Source of the DNA: Flavobacteriaceae bacterium R38
Lineage (GTDB): Bacteria > Bacteroidota > Bacteroidia > Flavobacteriales > Flavobacteriaceae
DNA length: 64,000 nt
NCBI GenBank assembly: GCA_009901575.1
Contig: WXYP01000001.1
Coordinates: 62,001 to 126,000 of the forward strand
Direction of reading: 5' to 3'
Shown piece after piece: positions 1-10,247 of the stretch (position 1 is the first letter of the stretch; each line of letters begins with the position of its first letter). The notes beneath the pieces are model-generated. The model made no database searches. It had not been told where the DNA came from and saw only the letters and a list, made by a program, of their open reading frames with translations. A program made the position numbers and the translations under genes.

Positions 1-2071
1 TAACTTCATGCTCATTTAAACGCCAGATAGTAGCGGGTAATCTATCTATTTCTTTAGTTCCATCAGTATAAACCCATTCAATAGTAACAGGCATTACTAA
101 TCCGCCAACATTTTTGATAGCAACCTCATAGATATTTTTTCCTTCCAGTTGCTTACGGATTTCTGGTTCATCTACACGAGATAAGAAACCTCCATAACTG
201 TTATCTGGTGTAGCAACCATTGAAATAACTTCAGCTCCTCCAGAAAAATCTCTTCTGTTTTGTCCTTCTGCGTTAATTTTTAAATCAACGTCTCTGTCTT
301 CTATTTTAGCGTTAGTTTTATTATCATCAATCTTGTACCATTTAACATTTGTTAATTCCATATCTACATTATCTGTAGTAAAAAACCATCCTCTAAAGAA
401 CCAATCTAGATCAACAGCTGTTGCATCTTCTAATGTTCTGAATAGATCTCCGGGATTAGGATGCTTGTATTTCCATCGATTAGCATATTCTTTAAATGCC
501 TGGTCAAAAAGTTCTTTTCCAACTATTGAATTTCTCAACATTTGAAGCCCAACTGTTGGTTTTTGGTAAAAGTTTGATCCAATTCTAAATAGACTTTCAC
601 TATCTGATGTAGTCATAATTGGACGCATGATACTTTTATCTCCACTCATATAAGGTACAATGCTTTTAGGAGTCGTGTGATTAAAGTTGGGGTAACGTTC
701 TTCAACTGTTCTTTGATGTAGAAAAGTATTTAACCCTTCGTCCATCCACATCCATTTACGTTCGTCAGAACTCACAATCATAGGAAACCAATTGTGTCCA
801 ACTTCATGGATGATAGTACCAATCATACTTGCTTTTCTTCCTTCACTCATTTTTCCGTCTCTTGGTCTTCCTCCATTAAAACTAATCATCGGGAATTCCA
901 TTCCGATATTAGAAGTGTTAACAGAAATAGCTACCGGATAAGGATAATCGAAAGTAGATTCAGAATATACTTCTAAAGCATTAACAACAGCTTTTGTAGA
1001 CTCTTCACTCCATACCGGAAGTCCTTCTTTTGGGAAAAAAGACATGGCCATTACGGTATTTGTAGGAAGCTTAACTGCTTGTGCATCCCAGATAAATTTA
1101 CGAGAGGAAGCAAATGCAAAATCACGAGTATTTTTAGCTTTTAATTTCCATGTTTTTGTGCGTTTAGCTTTTTTCTTTTCGTTAGCTTCAGCTTCTTTAG
1201 GAGTCACAATTAAAACCGGTTTGTCAAATGACGTACGGGCTTTATTCATTCTGCTCATCTGTTCTTTTGTCAGAACTTCATTTGGGTTTTGTAATGCACC
1301 TGTAGCTGCAACGATATGATCTTCAGGAACTGTAATTTCTACATCGTAATCTCCAAATTCAAGGGCAAACTCTCCTAGTTTCTGAAATTGCTGATTTTGC
1401 CACCCTTCAGTATCTGTATATGCAGCCATACGAGGGAACCAATGCGCAATTAAATATACGGTGTTGTCGTCTTCAGGGAAATATTCAAATCCTTCTCTGG
1501 ATAATCTAAATAAACTACGATCTGTAATATGATATGACCAGGCTATTGAAAATGATATAGATTCACCAGTTTTTAATGGTGCATCTAATATAACTTTCAT
1601 CATGGTATTATTAACAAACGATTTTAAATTTTTACCAGAAGCATCTTTAATACTTTTTATGGTATACCCAGCTGGAAAATCAATAGCACGCGTTAAAATT
1701 TGCATACTTCTGGTATCAATACCGTTTCTTACATTTCCGACAGTATAACTAAATCCTTCGTTTTCTTTTCTGTTAACGTTTTGATCCAGTTGAATCCATA
1801 AATAGCTTAAATCGTCTGGAGAATTGTTGTAATAAGTAATAGTTTCTTCTCCTGTTAGAATATTGTTTTTTTCATCAAGTTGAGCTTTTATTTTATAATC
1901 TGCTCTTTGTTGCCAATACGCTTTTCCGGGAGCTCCGCTGGCAGACCTAAAAGAATTAGGAGGAGCAATCATATTGTCGATAGGCTCAAACTTGCCTTGC
2001 CAGGATTTATCCTGGGCTACCAGATTTGAAGATAAAAATGTTGATAATAATAAAAGTAATACGAGTCGCAT
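1..2071 (-). CDS. M1 family zinc metallopeptidase, secreted (3' end cut by window)
   Basis: Only about 690 N-terminal codons are in the window; the frame is open to base 1, so the C-terminus is missing. Translation begins at an ATG with a signal peptide (MRLVLLLLLSTFLSSNLVAQ). The gluzincin motif is complete: HEVGH at residues 422-426 and the third zinc ligand E445, giving HExxH-x18-E. The usual GAMEN exopeptidase motif appears as GMEFP, a form common in Bacteroidota M1 proteins. It probably trims peptides in the periplasm or at the outer membrane. The upstream neighbour, ppa, is divergent across about 180 bp. The family assignment is firm; the substrate is unknown. Confidence 0.93.
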   Translation of the reverse strand, partial: MRLVLLLLLSTFLSSNLVAQDKSWQGKFEPIDNMIAPPNSFRSASGAPGKAYWQQRADYKIKAQLDEKNNILTGEETITYYNNSPDDLSYLWIQLDQNVNRKENEGFSYTVGNVRNGIDTRSMQILTRAIDFPAGYTIKSIKDASGKNLKSFVNNTMMKVILDAPLKTGESISFSIAWSYHITDRSLFRLSREGFEYFPEDDNTVYLIAHWFPRMAAYTDTEGWQNQQFQKLGEFALEFGDYDVEITVPEDHIVAATGALQNPNEVLTKEQMSRMNKARTSFDKPVLIVTPKEAEANEKKKAKRTKTWKLKAKNTRDFAFASSRKFIWDAQAVKLPTNTVMAMSFFPKEGLPVWSEESTKAVVNALEVYSESTFDYPYPVAISVNTSNIGMEFPMISFNGGRPRDGKMSEGRKASMIGTIIHEVGHNWFPMIVSSDERKWMWMDEGLNTFLHQRTVEERYPNFNHTTPKSIVPYMSGDKSIMRPIMTTSDSESLFRIGSNFYQKPTVGLQMLRNSIVGKELFDQAFKEYANRWKYKHPNPGDLFRTLEDATAVDLDWFFRGWFFTTDNVDMELTNVKWYKIDDNKTNAKIEDRDVDLKINAEGQNRRDFSGGAEVISMVATPDNSYGGFLSRVDEPEIRKQLEGKNIYEVAIKNVGGLVMPVTIEWVYTDGTKEIDRLPATIWRLNEHEV

Positions 2072-2202
2072 GATAGTCTAATTAATTAGTTAAAATTAAG
2101 AGCTACAAGGTAGTGAATTTGTTAAGACTGATAATGTTAAAATAAATACAAATAAAAAATAGAAATAAAACCTGTTTTTTATAAAAAGGAAGCTTTGTTT
2201 TA

Positions 2203-2233
2203 TTGCTTAAACTTAATGACTTCTGTATCTTTG
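2203..2233 (+). promoter_or_regulatory. Promoter of ppa (TTG-N20-TAnnTTTG)
   Basis: TATCTTTG at 2226-2233 matches the Bacteroidota -7 consensus TAnnTTTG exactly. A -33 TTG lies at 2203-2205 with a 20-base spacer. The start codon of the pyrophosphatase follows 21 bases later, so the 5' UTR is short. Confidence 0.75.
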
Positions 2234-2254
2234 CGGCCCTAAAAAACAATAGAT

Positions 2255-2782
2255 ATGAGTCCAAAAGGACAACAAACATTTGATGTGTTAATTGAAATCC
2301 CGAAAGGGAGTCGTAATAAGTACGAATACGATTTTGAATTAAAAAAAATCCGATTTGACAGAATGCTGTTTTCTTCAATGATGTATCCGGGAGATTACGG
2401 ATTTATTCCGGAGACCCTGGCATTAGACGGAGACCCTTTAGATGTACTGGTTTTAGGTACAGAACCTACATTCCCTATGTGTGTGATGGAAGTAAAACCT
2501 ATAGGGGTATTTCATATGGTCGATGAAAAAGGCCCTGATGAAAAATTGGTGTGTGTTCCTGTATCAGATCCTATTTGGAATAATTATAATGATATTGAAG
2601 ATCTGAATCCGCATAGAAAAAAAGAAATTACTCATTTTTTCCAGGTTTATAAAGATTTGGAAAAGAAAAAAGTTGATGTAGGAGGTTGGGGAAATGCAGA
2701 TGAAGCCTATGAAATTTTAAATAAATGTATCGCACGTTATGAAGATAGCGAACATAAAACAAACAATAATTTTACAATATAA
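2255..2782 (+). CDS. ppa: Inorganic pyrophosphatase, family I
   Basis: A 175-residue soluble pyrophosphatase that hydrolyses PPi to two Pi and so drives biosynthetic reactions in the cytoplasm. The family I signature is present as D58-x-D60-P-x-D63, the acidic metal-binding loop, and the length is normal. It has its own promoter and is followed by a hairpin terminator. The next gene is the membrane pyrophosphatase hppA, so the soluble and ion-pumping PPi hydrolases sit together. Phosphate transport genes lie nearby, suggesting a small phosphate-economy neighbourhood, although no shared transcript is implied. Confidence 0.97.
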   Translation: MSPKGQQTFDVLIEIPKGSRNKYEYDFELKKIRFDRMLFSSMMYPGDYGFIPETLALDGDPLDVLVLGTEPTFPMCVMEVKPIGVFHMVDEKGPDEKLVCVPVSDPIWNNYNDIEDLNPHRKKEITHFFQVYKDLEKKKVDVGGWGNADEAYEILNKCIARYEDSEHKTNNNFTI

Positions 2783-2808
2783 ATTGTAATTATTTATATT
2801 ACATGTAG

Positions 2809-2843
2809 AAACCTTTCAGATGTATCATTTGAAAGGTTTTTTA
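2809..2843 (+). terminator. Intrinsic terminator after ppa
   Basis: AAACCTTTCA (2809-2818) and TGAAAGGTTT (2830-2839) form a 10-bp perfect stem followed by a T run. Confidence 0.8.
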
Positions 2844-2860
2844 ATTAATATTCATTTTAC

Positions 2861-2868
2861 TACTTTTG
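2861..2868 (+). promoter_or_regulatory. -7 element upstream of hppA
   Basis: TACTTTTG matches TAnnTTTG. It lies 34 bases before the hppA ATG and directly after the ppa terminator. No well-spaced -33 TTG is visible. Confidence 0.55.
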
Positions 2869-2902
2869 CGCCCTAAGTAAATAATTAACTGAAATACAAA
2901 AT

Positions 2903-5293
2903 ATGGAATCAAATATGATTTTTGTGCCGATGGTACTAGCCATTATTGGATTACTTTTTATGTTCACAAAAATGGCCTGGGTAAAAAAACAACCTAGCGG
3001 AAATGAAAAAATGCAAGGCATTTCTAAAGCAATTAAAGAAGGTGCTTTAGCTTTTTTAGGTGCTGAGTACCGCTTATTATTAATTTTTGTAGTCATTGCA
3101 TCTATTGCTCTTGGGGCAATAGCATATTTTGTACCAACGACTCATTATATAATTATACTGGCTTTTATTTTAGGAGCCATTTTTTCTGCATTGGCAGGAA
3201 ACATAGGGATGCGTATTGCTACCGAAGCTAATGCTCGTACAGCCGAAGCTGCTAAAACCAGTTTGCCACAAGCTCTAAAAGTATCTTTTGGAGGTGGTAC
3301 TGTAATGGGATTAGGTGTTGCTGGATTGGCTGTTTTAGGGTTAAGCTTACTGTTTTTCATTTTTATAAAAATGTTTATCACAGGAAGTGCTTCTTTTTAT
3401 GAAGAAATGACTATTGCTCTTGAAGCATTAGCAGGATTTTCATTAGGAGCAGAATCTATAGCGTTATTTGCTCGTGTTGGTGGAGGAATCTACACAAAGG
3501 CAGCAGACGTTGGAGCTGATTTGGTAGGTAAAGTAGAAGCAGGTATTCCTGAAGATGATCCTCGTAATCCAGCTACAATTGCAGATAACGTAGGAGATAA
3601 TGTGGGAGATGTTGCCGGAATGGGAGCAGATTTATTTGGATCTTATGTTGCGACTGTATTAGCGGCGATGGTATTAGGAAATTATTTGATCAAAGATATG
3701 TCTGCAGGAACTCCGTTTACAGATGCTTTTGGAGGAATGGGACCAATTTTATTACCAATAGTGATTGCAGGAGTAGGTGTGTTGGCATCGATTATAGGAA
3801 CTTTTTTAGTACGTATTTCAAGTAACGATGCAAAAGAAGCACAAGTTCAAAAAGCATTAGACACAGGAAACTGGGTTTCAATTGGAATTACTTTAATAGC
3901 TAGTTATTTCTTAATAGACTGGATGTTACCAGCAACAATGAATATGAATTTCTTTGGAGAAGGCCTTAGAGAAGTAGCTTCTATCAATGTATTTGGTGCA
4001 GCTTGTATTGGTCTTGCCGTAGGAGCTTTGATCTCTATCGTAACTGCATATTACACAAGTTTGGGTAAGAAACCGGTTTTAGATATTGTACAGAACAGTT
4101 CTACAGGAGCAGCGACTAATATTATTGCAGGATTGGCAGTAGGAATGAAATCTACCTTTTTATCTGTGATACTATTTGCAGCAGCTATTTTTGGATCGTA
4201 TGCTTTAGCAGGATTCTACGGTGTTGCATTGGCGGCTTCTGCAATGATGGCAACTACAGCAATGCAACTTGCGATAGATGCATTCGGACCTATAGCAGAT
4301 AATGCAGGAGGAGTAGCAGAGATGAGTGAATTAGATCCTGAAGTTCGTGAACGTACAGATATTTTAGATTCTGTTGGGAATACAACTGCTGCCGTAGGTA
4401 AAGGGTTTGCAATTGCATCTGCAGCCTTAACTGCTTTAGCATTATTTGCAGCTTATGTAACCTTTACAGGAATAGACGGAATCAATATTTTCAAGGCAGA
4501 TGTATTAGCTATGTTATTTGTCGGGGGAATGATTCCTGTAATCTTTTCTGCTTTAGCTATGCAATCAGTCGGAAAAGCTGCAATGGAGATGGTACAGGAA
4601 GTACGTCGCCAGTTTAGAGAAATTCCAGGAATTATGGAAGGTAAAGGAACTCCGGAATATGCAAAATGTGTAGATATTTCGACAAAGGCAGCTTTAAGAG
4701 AAATGTTACTTCCGGGATTAATTACTATTATTACTCCAATAATTATAGGAATGTTATTTGGAGCTGAACCTTTAGGAGGGTATATGGCAGGTGTTTGTGT
4801 AAGTGGTGTAATGTGGGCTATTTTCCAAAACAATGCAGGTGGTGCATGGGACAATGCTAAAAAATCATTTGAAGCAGGGGTAGAGATAGATGGTAAAATG
4901 ACTTATAAAGGTTCTGATGCTCACAAAGCAGCAGTTACCGGAGATACTGTAGGAGATCCTTTTAAAGATACTTCTGGACCATCAATGAATATCCTGATTA
5001 AACTTACATGTTTAGTAGGTCTGGTAATTGCTCCGATTTTAGGAGGGCATGCTGTAGAAGAAGGCTATGCTAAAGGAGAAGAGATTAAAATAGAAATGAA
5101 TGTTTCAGGAGATGAATTGGCAAAAGCAGTAATTACAACGACAACTACTGTTGATGGAAAAGAAACTACAGAAGAAAGAATAGTAGAAGGAACTGTGGCA
5201 GATGTAAAGGCTCAGATTGAACTTATTCAGGAAGAAACTACTGATGCTGCAAATAAAGTGATTAAAAAAGTAGAAATAAGAAAGCACAAATAA
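2903..5293 (+). CDS. hppA: Ion-translocating membrane pyrophosphatase
   Basis: A 796-residue polytopic membrane protein that couples PPi hydrolysis to Na+ and/or H+ export. The PPi/Mg2+-binding loop is intact (D218, D219, P220, then [13 protein letters not shown]). At the K+-dependence site the sequence is [10 protein letters not shown] (A496 rather than Lys), which in this family marks K+-dependent enzymes; Bacteroidota members of that class usually pump Na+. An oddity is a charged, Thr-rich tail of about 65 residues after the last membrane segment (from about residue 732) that is not part of the catalytic core. It is flanked by a promoter and a terminator, so it is monocistronic. Confidence 0.95.
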   Translation: MESNMIFVPMVLAIIGLLFMFTKMAWVKKQPSGNEKMQGISKAIKEGALAFLGAEYRLLLIFVVIASIALGAIAYFVPTTHYIIILAFILGAIFSALAGNIGMRIATEANARTAEAAKTSLPQALKVSFGGGTVMGLGVAGLAVLGLSLLFFIFIKMFITGSASFYEEMTIALEALAGFSLGAESIALFARVGGGIYTKAADVGADLVGKVEAGIPEDDPRNPATIADNVGDNVGDVAGMGADLFGSYVATVLAAMVLGNYLIKDMSAGTPFTDAFGGMGPILLPIVIAGVGVLASIIGTFLVRISSNDAKEAQVQKALDTGNWVSIGITLIASYFLIDWMLPATMNMNFFGEGLREVASINVFGAACIGLAVGALISIVTAYYTSLGKKPVLDIVQNSSTGAATNIIAGLAVGMKSTFLSVILFAAAIFGSYALAGFYGVALAASAMMATTAMQLAIDAFGPIADNAGGVAEMSELDPEVRERTDILDSVGNTTAAVGKGFAIASAALTALALFAAYVTFTGIDGINIFKADVLAMLFVGGMIPVIFSALAMQSVGKAAMEMVQEVRRQFREIPGIMEGKGTPEYAKCVDISTKAALREMLLPGLITIITPIIIGMLFGAEPLGGYMAGVCVSGVMWAIFQNNAGGAWDNAKKSFEAGVEIDGKMTYKGSDAHKAAVTGDTVGDPFKDTSGPSMNILIKLTCLVGLVIAPILGGHAVEEGYAKGEEIKIEMNVSGDELAKAVITTTTTVDGKETTEERIVEGTVADVKAQIELIQEETTDAANKVIKKVEIRKHK

Positions 5294-5315
5294 TCACATT
5301 CTATACAGTTTAAAA

Positions 5316-5353
5316 AATAAAGCTATGCTGAAAAGTATAGCTTTATTTTTTTG
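5316..5353 (+). terminator. Intrinsic terminator after hppA
   Basis: AATAAAGCTAT (5316-5326) pairs with ATAGCTTTATT (5337-5347), followed by a T run. Confidence 0.8.
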
Positions 5354-5379
5354 CCTTTTCCTTACGTATCATCATCAAG

Positions 5380-5575
5380 GTAATGTTAATTGATTATTGT
5401 CTGGAAAATAAATTAGATGAACCTGGAAGGTGATTAGTCAACTATCAATTAAGTTACAAATAGACATCATTCCTGAGAAAGCAAAAGCTACACATTAGAT
5501 AACATAGTAATGATTTTAAGACTGCTTTGTTTGCTTTAGCAGGAATAGAAAGAATAGGCTTTCATTAACGTTATA
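5380..5575 (+). pseudogene. Coding-like remnant, unidentified
   Basis: The 436-base space between hppA and the phosphate transporter has no intact gene. Two short stretches read like protein: one around 5390-5435 (IDYCLENKLDEPGR, then stop) and one around 5507-5566 (NDFKTALFALAGIERIGFH, then stop). They are in different places, broken by stops and too short to assign. They may be decayed fragments of a lost gene or transposase, or chance. Confidence 0.2.
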
Positions 5576-5665
5576 GCAGATAAAATAGATGGGATATAAA
5601 CGATTTCTAAACCTTTCTAAAACCTATTTTATATCATCATTCAAATAGAAAAATGAGATAAAAAT

Positions 5666-5699
5666 AAAACCGCATCATAAATTATTACGATGCGGTTTT
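5666..5699. terminator. Bidirectional terminator, end of phosphate transporter
   Basis: AAAACCGCATC (5666-5676) and GATGCGGTTTT (5689-5699) form a perfect 11-bp stem flanked by T/A runs on both strands. It lies 31 bases beyond the stop of the minus-strand transporter. Confidence 0.8.
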
Positions 5700-5729
5700 T
5701 TTATTACTTAACCTTTTAGTTAATTCTAA

Positions 5730-8147
5730 CTATAAGAGATTATTATCTTTTTTCCCTTCTGTATCATATTCTTCCAGCAATTTCATAGTGGCTTCTATCA
5801 AATCTTTACTCTCTAACAGAAGACTAAAGTATAAAGTAGTGTTTTTAGGACTCGATTCGTCTGCTGTCCGGGTGCGTTCAATTTGCTTTTCTATCTTTTG
5901 AGCAACTTGTTCTAATAACTCTTGTTTTTCTTCTAATAAAAGCCCTATTTCATTAAAGTTTCTATTGTCAAATGCAGCTTTAATTTTATCAAATAAGATG
6001 CTTAGCTTTTGTTCAACTTCTTTTAATTCTTTTATTTGATTAAAGCGTAATTTCTTATGATTATTATTGATATGCTTATGACTTACTTTAGTGATGTACT
6101 CCATAGATTGCGCCATATCCTGTAAATAACCTAAGATAAGAACATAAAATTTACTGACTCCTACACTGGTTTCGTCTAAGTTTTTAATGAAATAAAAGAT
6201 ATTGTCTCTTAATTCATCTATTTCATTATTCAACTTGAAAACTCCCCTTTTACTCTTTTTTAATTTTGCTAAGTCCTGGACTGCCAGTCCATTAATGGTA
6301 GTTGTGTAAATTTTGTTACATCTGTCAACCACATTAGAAATATTATCGGCACTTTCTTCTATAACACCTTTTATAGATCTGCTTTCAGCTTTTCGCAGAC
6401 GATTTTCTACTTTAGCTTCTTTTACTTTCTTGTTGTGTTTTATATAGTTTCTTATCAATAAGACTACAGCTACAAACAATAATCCTGCAATCACAGGACT
6501 TCCACCAACTCTGATTAATGAAGCCATTATTGCTGCTGCAATAAAAGCACTTATAGCGGTGAAGAACCAGCCTCCAATGACATTTAATACCCCTGCAACC
6601 CTGTAAACAGCACTTTCACTCCCCCAGGCTCTATCTGCTAATGATGTCCCCATAGCAACCATAAAAGTAACATAGGTAGTAGATAAAGGTAATTTGTATG
6701 AAGTAGCCATAGAAATAAGTACACTTGCTACCATTAGATTTACTGCGGCTCTCACCATGTCAAAAGCAGGCTTGTCTTGCTTTCTGCTAATTATAGATAC
6801 CATAGGTTTTTCGAATCGTTCTTCAATATTTTTCTTTGTCGATTCAGGCAATACAGATGTCACTGTCTTTGATAAACTAATTGCAAAGCGAACAAATCCC
6901 CTGGACAAGAAATTAGGTTGAAAACGCTCTTGAGTAGCTTCCTGGCTAGATAAATCGATAGATGTTTTAACTACTTTTTTTGCCTTTGTAGAAAACCAAA
7001 GTGTAAGAATCATGATAATTCCTGCAAATAATAAAAGTAGAGTAGGCGTGTTTACTTTACTGCTTAACACATCCATTGAAAATTCTCCGGCCGGAACACC
7101 AGATGCTACCCAGGCTTCATAAGATTGCCATCCTGCTATTGGAACTCCAATAAAGTTAACCAGATCGTTTCCGGCAAAAGCAAGTGCCAAGGCAAAAGTA
7201 CCTATGGCTATAACAACTCTGTAAATATTAACATTAAAGAAGATGATAAACACATAAGATATTAATGATAAAATAGCCAGGCACGCTATGACTATGGGTA
7301 TGACATAAGTTTCCAGGAAACCTGTTAGGGTCATCCCTACAGTAACAATATTATTCTCAGAATTGACCTTTAAAATATTTTTTTTCGCCTCTATAAAATC
7401 TTTAACAGTTTCGAATGTTGCGTTAAAATAGGTATTTGCCCATTCTAATAATCCGTCTGCACTTCCGGAGTGTAAAGTTTGAACAACAGAACTGGCATAA
7501 TTAGTCCCTTTTATTCCTTTTATAAAAATGAAATAAACAATTGAAGTTAATGCAATACCTCCAAAAACAGCACCAACCCATTTTGCTTTCTTTTCAAAAT
7601 TGAATGTGATAATAAGCCTGGAAATATATTGTACAACAGCACCTACAGAGAAGGCGACTAAAACGGATAATAGAATACCAAAAATAATTTTAGTAGCTGT
7701 TGCGGTATTTATATAGGTATGTAAATTGGCAAAAGTCTCATTGTTTTCGCCCCCGTAAATTTTAAAAAGAGAGATGGCTACAGCAGCGCCTAAAAGCTCA
7801 AATACAATAGATACAGTTGTAGAAGTAGGCATCCCCAGAGTATTGAAAAAATCTAATAAAAGAATGTCAGTAATCATTACTGCCATAAAAATGAACATGA
7901 TCTCATTAAAATAGAATTCCCCCGGATTAAAAATCCCTTTCCTGGCTACCTCCATTAATCCGCTGGAAAAAATAGCTCCAAAAGCAATTCCAATACTAGC
8001 AAGAATCATAATGGTTCTAAAAGAAATAGCTTTGGAACCTATTGCAGAGTTTAGAAAATTTACTGCATCATTGCTTACGCCAACTACAAGATCTGCAATT
8101 GCCAGTACAGCCAAAGCAATAATCATTAATAAGTAAATATTATCCAT
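5730..8147 (-). CDS. Pit-family inorganic phosphate transporter with PhoU-like C-terminal domain
   Basis: This 805-residue protein takes up phosphate with a cation. Both PiT signatures are visible: GVSNDAVN at residues 23-30 and AFAGNDLVNFIG at about residues 326-337, each in a hydrophobic repeat. After the membrane part (to about residue 570) comes a helical, charged region of about 220 residues resembling PhoU/DUF47. PiT transporters often have such a protein as a separate partner, so here regulator and transporter appear fused. It is divergent from pstS (8560), a second phosphate-binding function. It starts at an ATG and ends with a strong terminator. Confidence 0.93.
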   Translation of the reverse strand: MDNIYLLMIIALAVLAIADLVVGVSNDAVNFLNSAIGSKAISFRTIMILASIGIAFGAIFSSGLMEVARKGIFNPGEFYFNEIMFIFMAVMITDILLLDFFNTLGMPTSTTVSIVFELLGAAVAISLFKIYGGENNETFANLHTYINTATATKIIFGILLSVLVAFSVGAVVQYISRLIITFNFEKKAKWVGAVFGGIALTSIVYFIFIKGIKGTNYASSVVQTLHSGSADGLLEWANTYFNATFETVKDFIEAKKNILKVNSENNIVTVGMTLTGFLETYVIPIVIACLAILSLISYVFIIFFNVNIYRVVIAIGTFALALAFAGNDLVNFIGVPIAGWQSYEAWVASGVPAGEFSMDVLSSKVNTPTLLLLFAGIIMILTLWFSTKAKKVVKTSIDLSSQEATQERFQPNFLSRGFVRFAISLSKTVTSVLPESTKKNIEERFEKPMVSIISRKQDKPAFDMVRAAVNLMVASVLISMATSYKLPLSTTYVTFMVAMGTSLADRAWGSESAVYRVAGVLNVIGGWFFTAISAFIAAAIMASLIRVGGSPVIAGLLFVAVVLLIRNYIKHNKKVKEAKVENRLRKAESRSIKGVIEESADNISNVVDRCNKIYTTTINGLAVQDLAKLKKSKRGVFKLNNEIDELRDNIFYFIKNLDETSVGVSKFYVLILGYLQDMAQSMEYITKVSHKHINNNHKKLRFNQIKELKEVEQKLSILFDKIKAAFDNRNFNEIGLLLEEKQELLEQVAQKIEKQIERTRTADESSPKNTTLYFSLLLESKDLIEATMKLLEEYDTEGKKDNNLL

Positions 8148-8559
8148 TTAGTATTTATTTAAAATGCAAATATTAAAATCTGTTTCCAGTTCAATGTTAT
8201 CATATTGTTATGTATGATCTTTTAAGGCTTAGAAATATACATCTATTGACAGGAAATACAGGTTGTCTGAACATCTCTTCGATTAATCATTTCCATATCA
8301 ATAGTTATCCGATTTTACAGAAACATATTTGCGCTAATTTAAGAGAAAGCTCCCAAAATCTAGCGACTACTTATTATTTAAAGAAAAAGTGAATTTTTAA
8401 TCCTGTTTATGCTTGATAATGAGAGTGTTTTCTTTTTTGTAAGATGAGAATTTTTATTATTTCATAAATGTTAAAGTATAATTCTCAGACAAGTTTTTGT
8501 TATTCATTCCGACAAAGAGATGACCGAGGTGTATTTTAAGTTGATAATAAACCTTATTT
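8148..8559. other. Intergenic region between divergent phosphate genes
   Basis: These 412 bases separate the divergent Pit transporter and pstS. I see no credible gene: the short open frame at 8210-8392 has no family resemblance or ribosome binding site. The region must hold both promoters, but no clean TAnnTTTG box or repeat operator stands out. Confidence 0.5.
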
Positions 8560-9408
8560 ATGAGAATAAAGTACTCTTTTATAATAGTTGTCATAAGTAT
8601 TCTTTTTGTTGCATGCGATACTAAAGAATCTATTAATATATCTGGTAGTACTACAGTATTACCAGTGTTGTCTGATGCTGCTGAACAATTCAAAAAGAAT
8701 AATCCAAATACCGTTATCATTGTAAATTCCGGAGGATCCGGAATTGGAATCCATCAATTAGGAGCAGGAAAAGTACATATAGGAATGACCTCTCGTAACA
8801 TTACTTATGAAGAAATGGAGCAACATCCAGGAGTAGAATTTAATCCTATTTCTATAGGTAGAGATGCAGTTGTACCTGTGGTATCGTCAGAGATTTATGA
8901 GTCGGGTGTTCAAGCTCTTACTATGGATCAAATTGCTAAAATATACAAAGGAGAAATAGTAAATTGGAGTGAAGTTGGTGGGCCCGATAAAGAAATATTT
9001 TGTGTAGATAAAGAAAAATCAAGAGGGACACGTCATGTTTTTATGGAAGCTATTATGGGGGATAAAACTGCAGATGCACCCGGAGCAGATCTGGTAGTTG
9101 GTTCTAATAATGAAGAACAACTAGCTATTGAAGAAAGTGATGCTGCCATAGGTATGCTTTCTAATGCCTGGTTAAGTAAAGATGTCAAAGGAGTAAGTGT
9201 AATTATGCCAGATGGACATACTGTAGAGCCATCTCTAGAAAAAATTGAAAAGAAAGAATTCCCGATTACGAGAGATTTGTTCATTGTTGTTAATGGAGAA
9301 CCAGAAGGAATTACCAAAAACTTCATTGATTATATCTTGAGTGACGAAGGACAAGAGATAGTCAAAGAGGCAGGGTATATCAGTGTAAAAAAAGTAAAAA
9401 GAGATTGA
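8560..9408 (+). CDS. pstS: Phosphate-binding lipoprotein PstS
   Basis: A 282-residue periplasmic phosphate-binding protein. The N-terminus is a lipoprotein signal (lipobox LFVAC, lipidated C19). The phosphate-binding signatures SGSTT near residue 28 and SRGTR at 154-158 are intact. No pstC, pstA, pstB or phoU follows; the next gene is on the other strand only 8 bases away. It is therefore an orphan binding protein that either serves an ABC permease elsewhere or acts as a sensor or scavenger next to the Pit transporter. The PstS-like family is firm. Confidence 0.93.
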   Translation: MRIKYSFIIVVISILFVACDTKESINISGSTTVLPVLSDAAEQFKKNNPNTVIIVNSGGSGIGIHQLGAGKVHIGMTSRNITYEEMEQHPGVEFNPISIGRDAVVPVVSSEIYESGVQALTMDQIAKIYKGEIVNWSEVGGPDKEIFCVDKEKSRGTRHVFMEAIMGDKTADAPGADLVVGSNNEEQLAIEESDAAIGMLSNAWLSKDVKGVSVIMPDGHTVEPSLEKIEKKEFPITRDLFIVVNGEPEGITKNFIDYILSDEGQEIVKEAGYISVKKVKRD

Positions 9409-9416
9409 TGGTGTTT

Positions 9417-10031
9417 TTAAAACAAACCGTGAAGTTCTGCATCAATTCTATTGATTACATCTCCTAAATCTTCCGGATTGTCTACAAAATTTAGATTATC
9501 TACATCAATAATAAGTAATTTCCCTTTGTTGTAAGTGTGTATCCAGGCCTCATAGCGCTCATTTAATCTACTTAAATAATCAATAGATATTGAATTTTCA
9601 TAATCACGCCCGCGTTTGTGAATTTGATTTACCAGGTTAGGGATAGAACTCCTGAGGTAAATTAAAAGATCTGGTGATTGTACAAGGCTTTCCATCAATT
9701 CAAATAAAGATTTATAATTTTCAAAATCTCTGTTTGTCATTAATCCCATAGAATGAAGGTTGGGTGCAAAAATATAAGCATCTTCATAGATGGTTCTGTC
9801 CTGTATTATTTTTTTACCGCTTTCTCGTATCTGTAATATTTGTCGAAATCTGCTGTTTAAAAAATAGATTTGTAGATTGAAACTCCAACGTTCCATCTGA
9901 GTATAAAAGTCATCTAAATAAGGATTGTCTACAACGTCTTCAAAATGCGCTTCCCATTTAAAATGTTTAGATAAGAGTTTTGTGAGTGTAGTTTTACCGG
10001 CACCAATATTTCCTGCTATGGCTACATGCAT
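9417..10031 (-). CDS. Deoxynucleoside kinase (dNK/dGK-dAK family)
   Basis: A 204-residue cytoplasmic kinase of the nucleoside salvage pathway that phosphorylates deoxynucleosides. The P-loop GNIGAGKT is at residues 7-14, followed by the E-D-V substrate segment near 31-33, the DRT motif (DRS/ERS position) at 78-80, and an Arg-rich lid (HKRGRDYE). The length is typical. It converges on pstS with only 8 bases between stop codons and no obvious terminator. The exact nucleoside specificity cannot be read from sequence. Confidence 0.9.
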   Translation of the reverse strand: MHVAIAGNIGAGKTTLTKLLSKHFKWEAHFEDVVDNPYLDDFYTQMERWSFNLQIYFLNSRFRQILQIRESGKKIIQDRTIYEDAYIFAPNLHSMGLMTNRDFENYKSLFELMESLVQSPDLLIYLRSSIPNLVNQIHKRGRDYENSISIDYLSRLNERYEAWIHTYNKGKLLIIDVDNLNFVDNPEDLGDVINRIDAELHGLF

Positions 10032-10247
10032 ATTATCTTTCTTTGACGATTCTTAATTAATAGGACAGTTTTTATTCAACTGTAAATATACAAGATATCA
10101 TCTTTTAGAAAGAAAACTTCTCGATAAATATAAATAATGATTGAAAAAATCGATGTACCGTAATTTTTTTATGATGAAATAATTTAAAAACATCGGAGGG
10201 TTAGTATTTAGGAATTAGATATAGCTTTAGAGACAGGAAGGGGTAAA

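Noticed and set aside
8210-8392. Small frame in the intergenic region upstream of pstS
   Set aside because: No ribosome binding site, low-complexity composition and no recognisable domain; probably chance.
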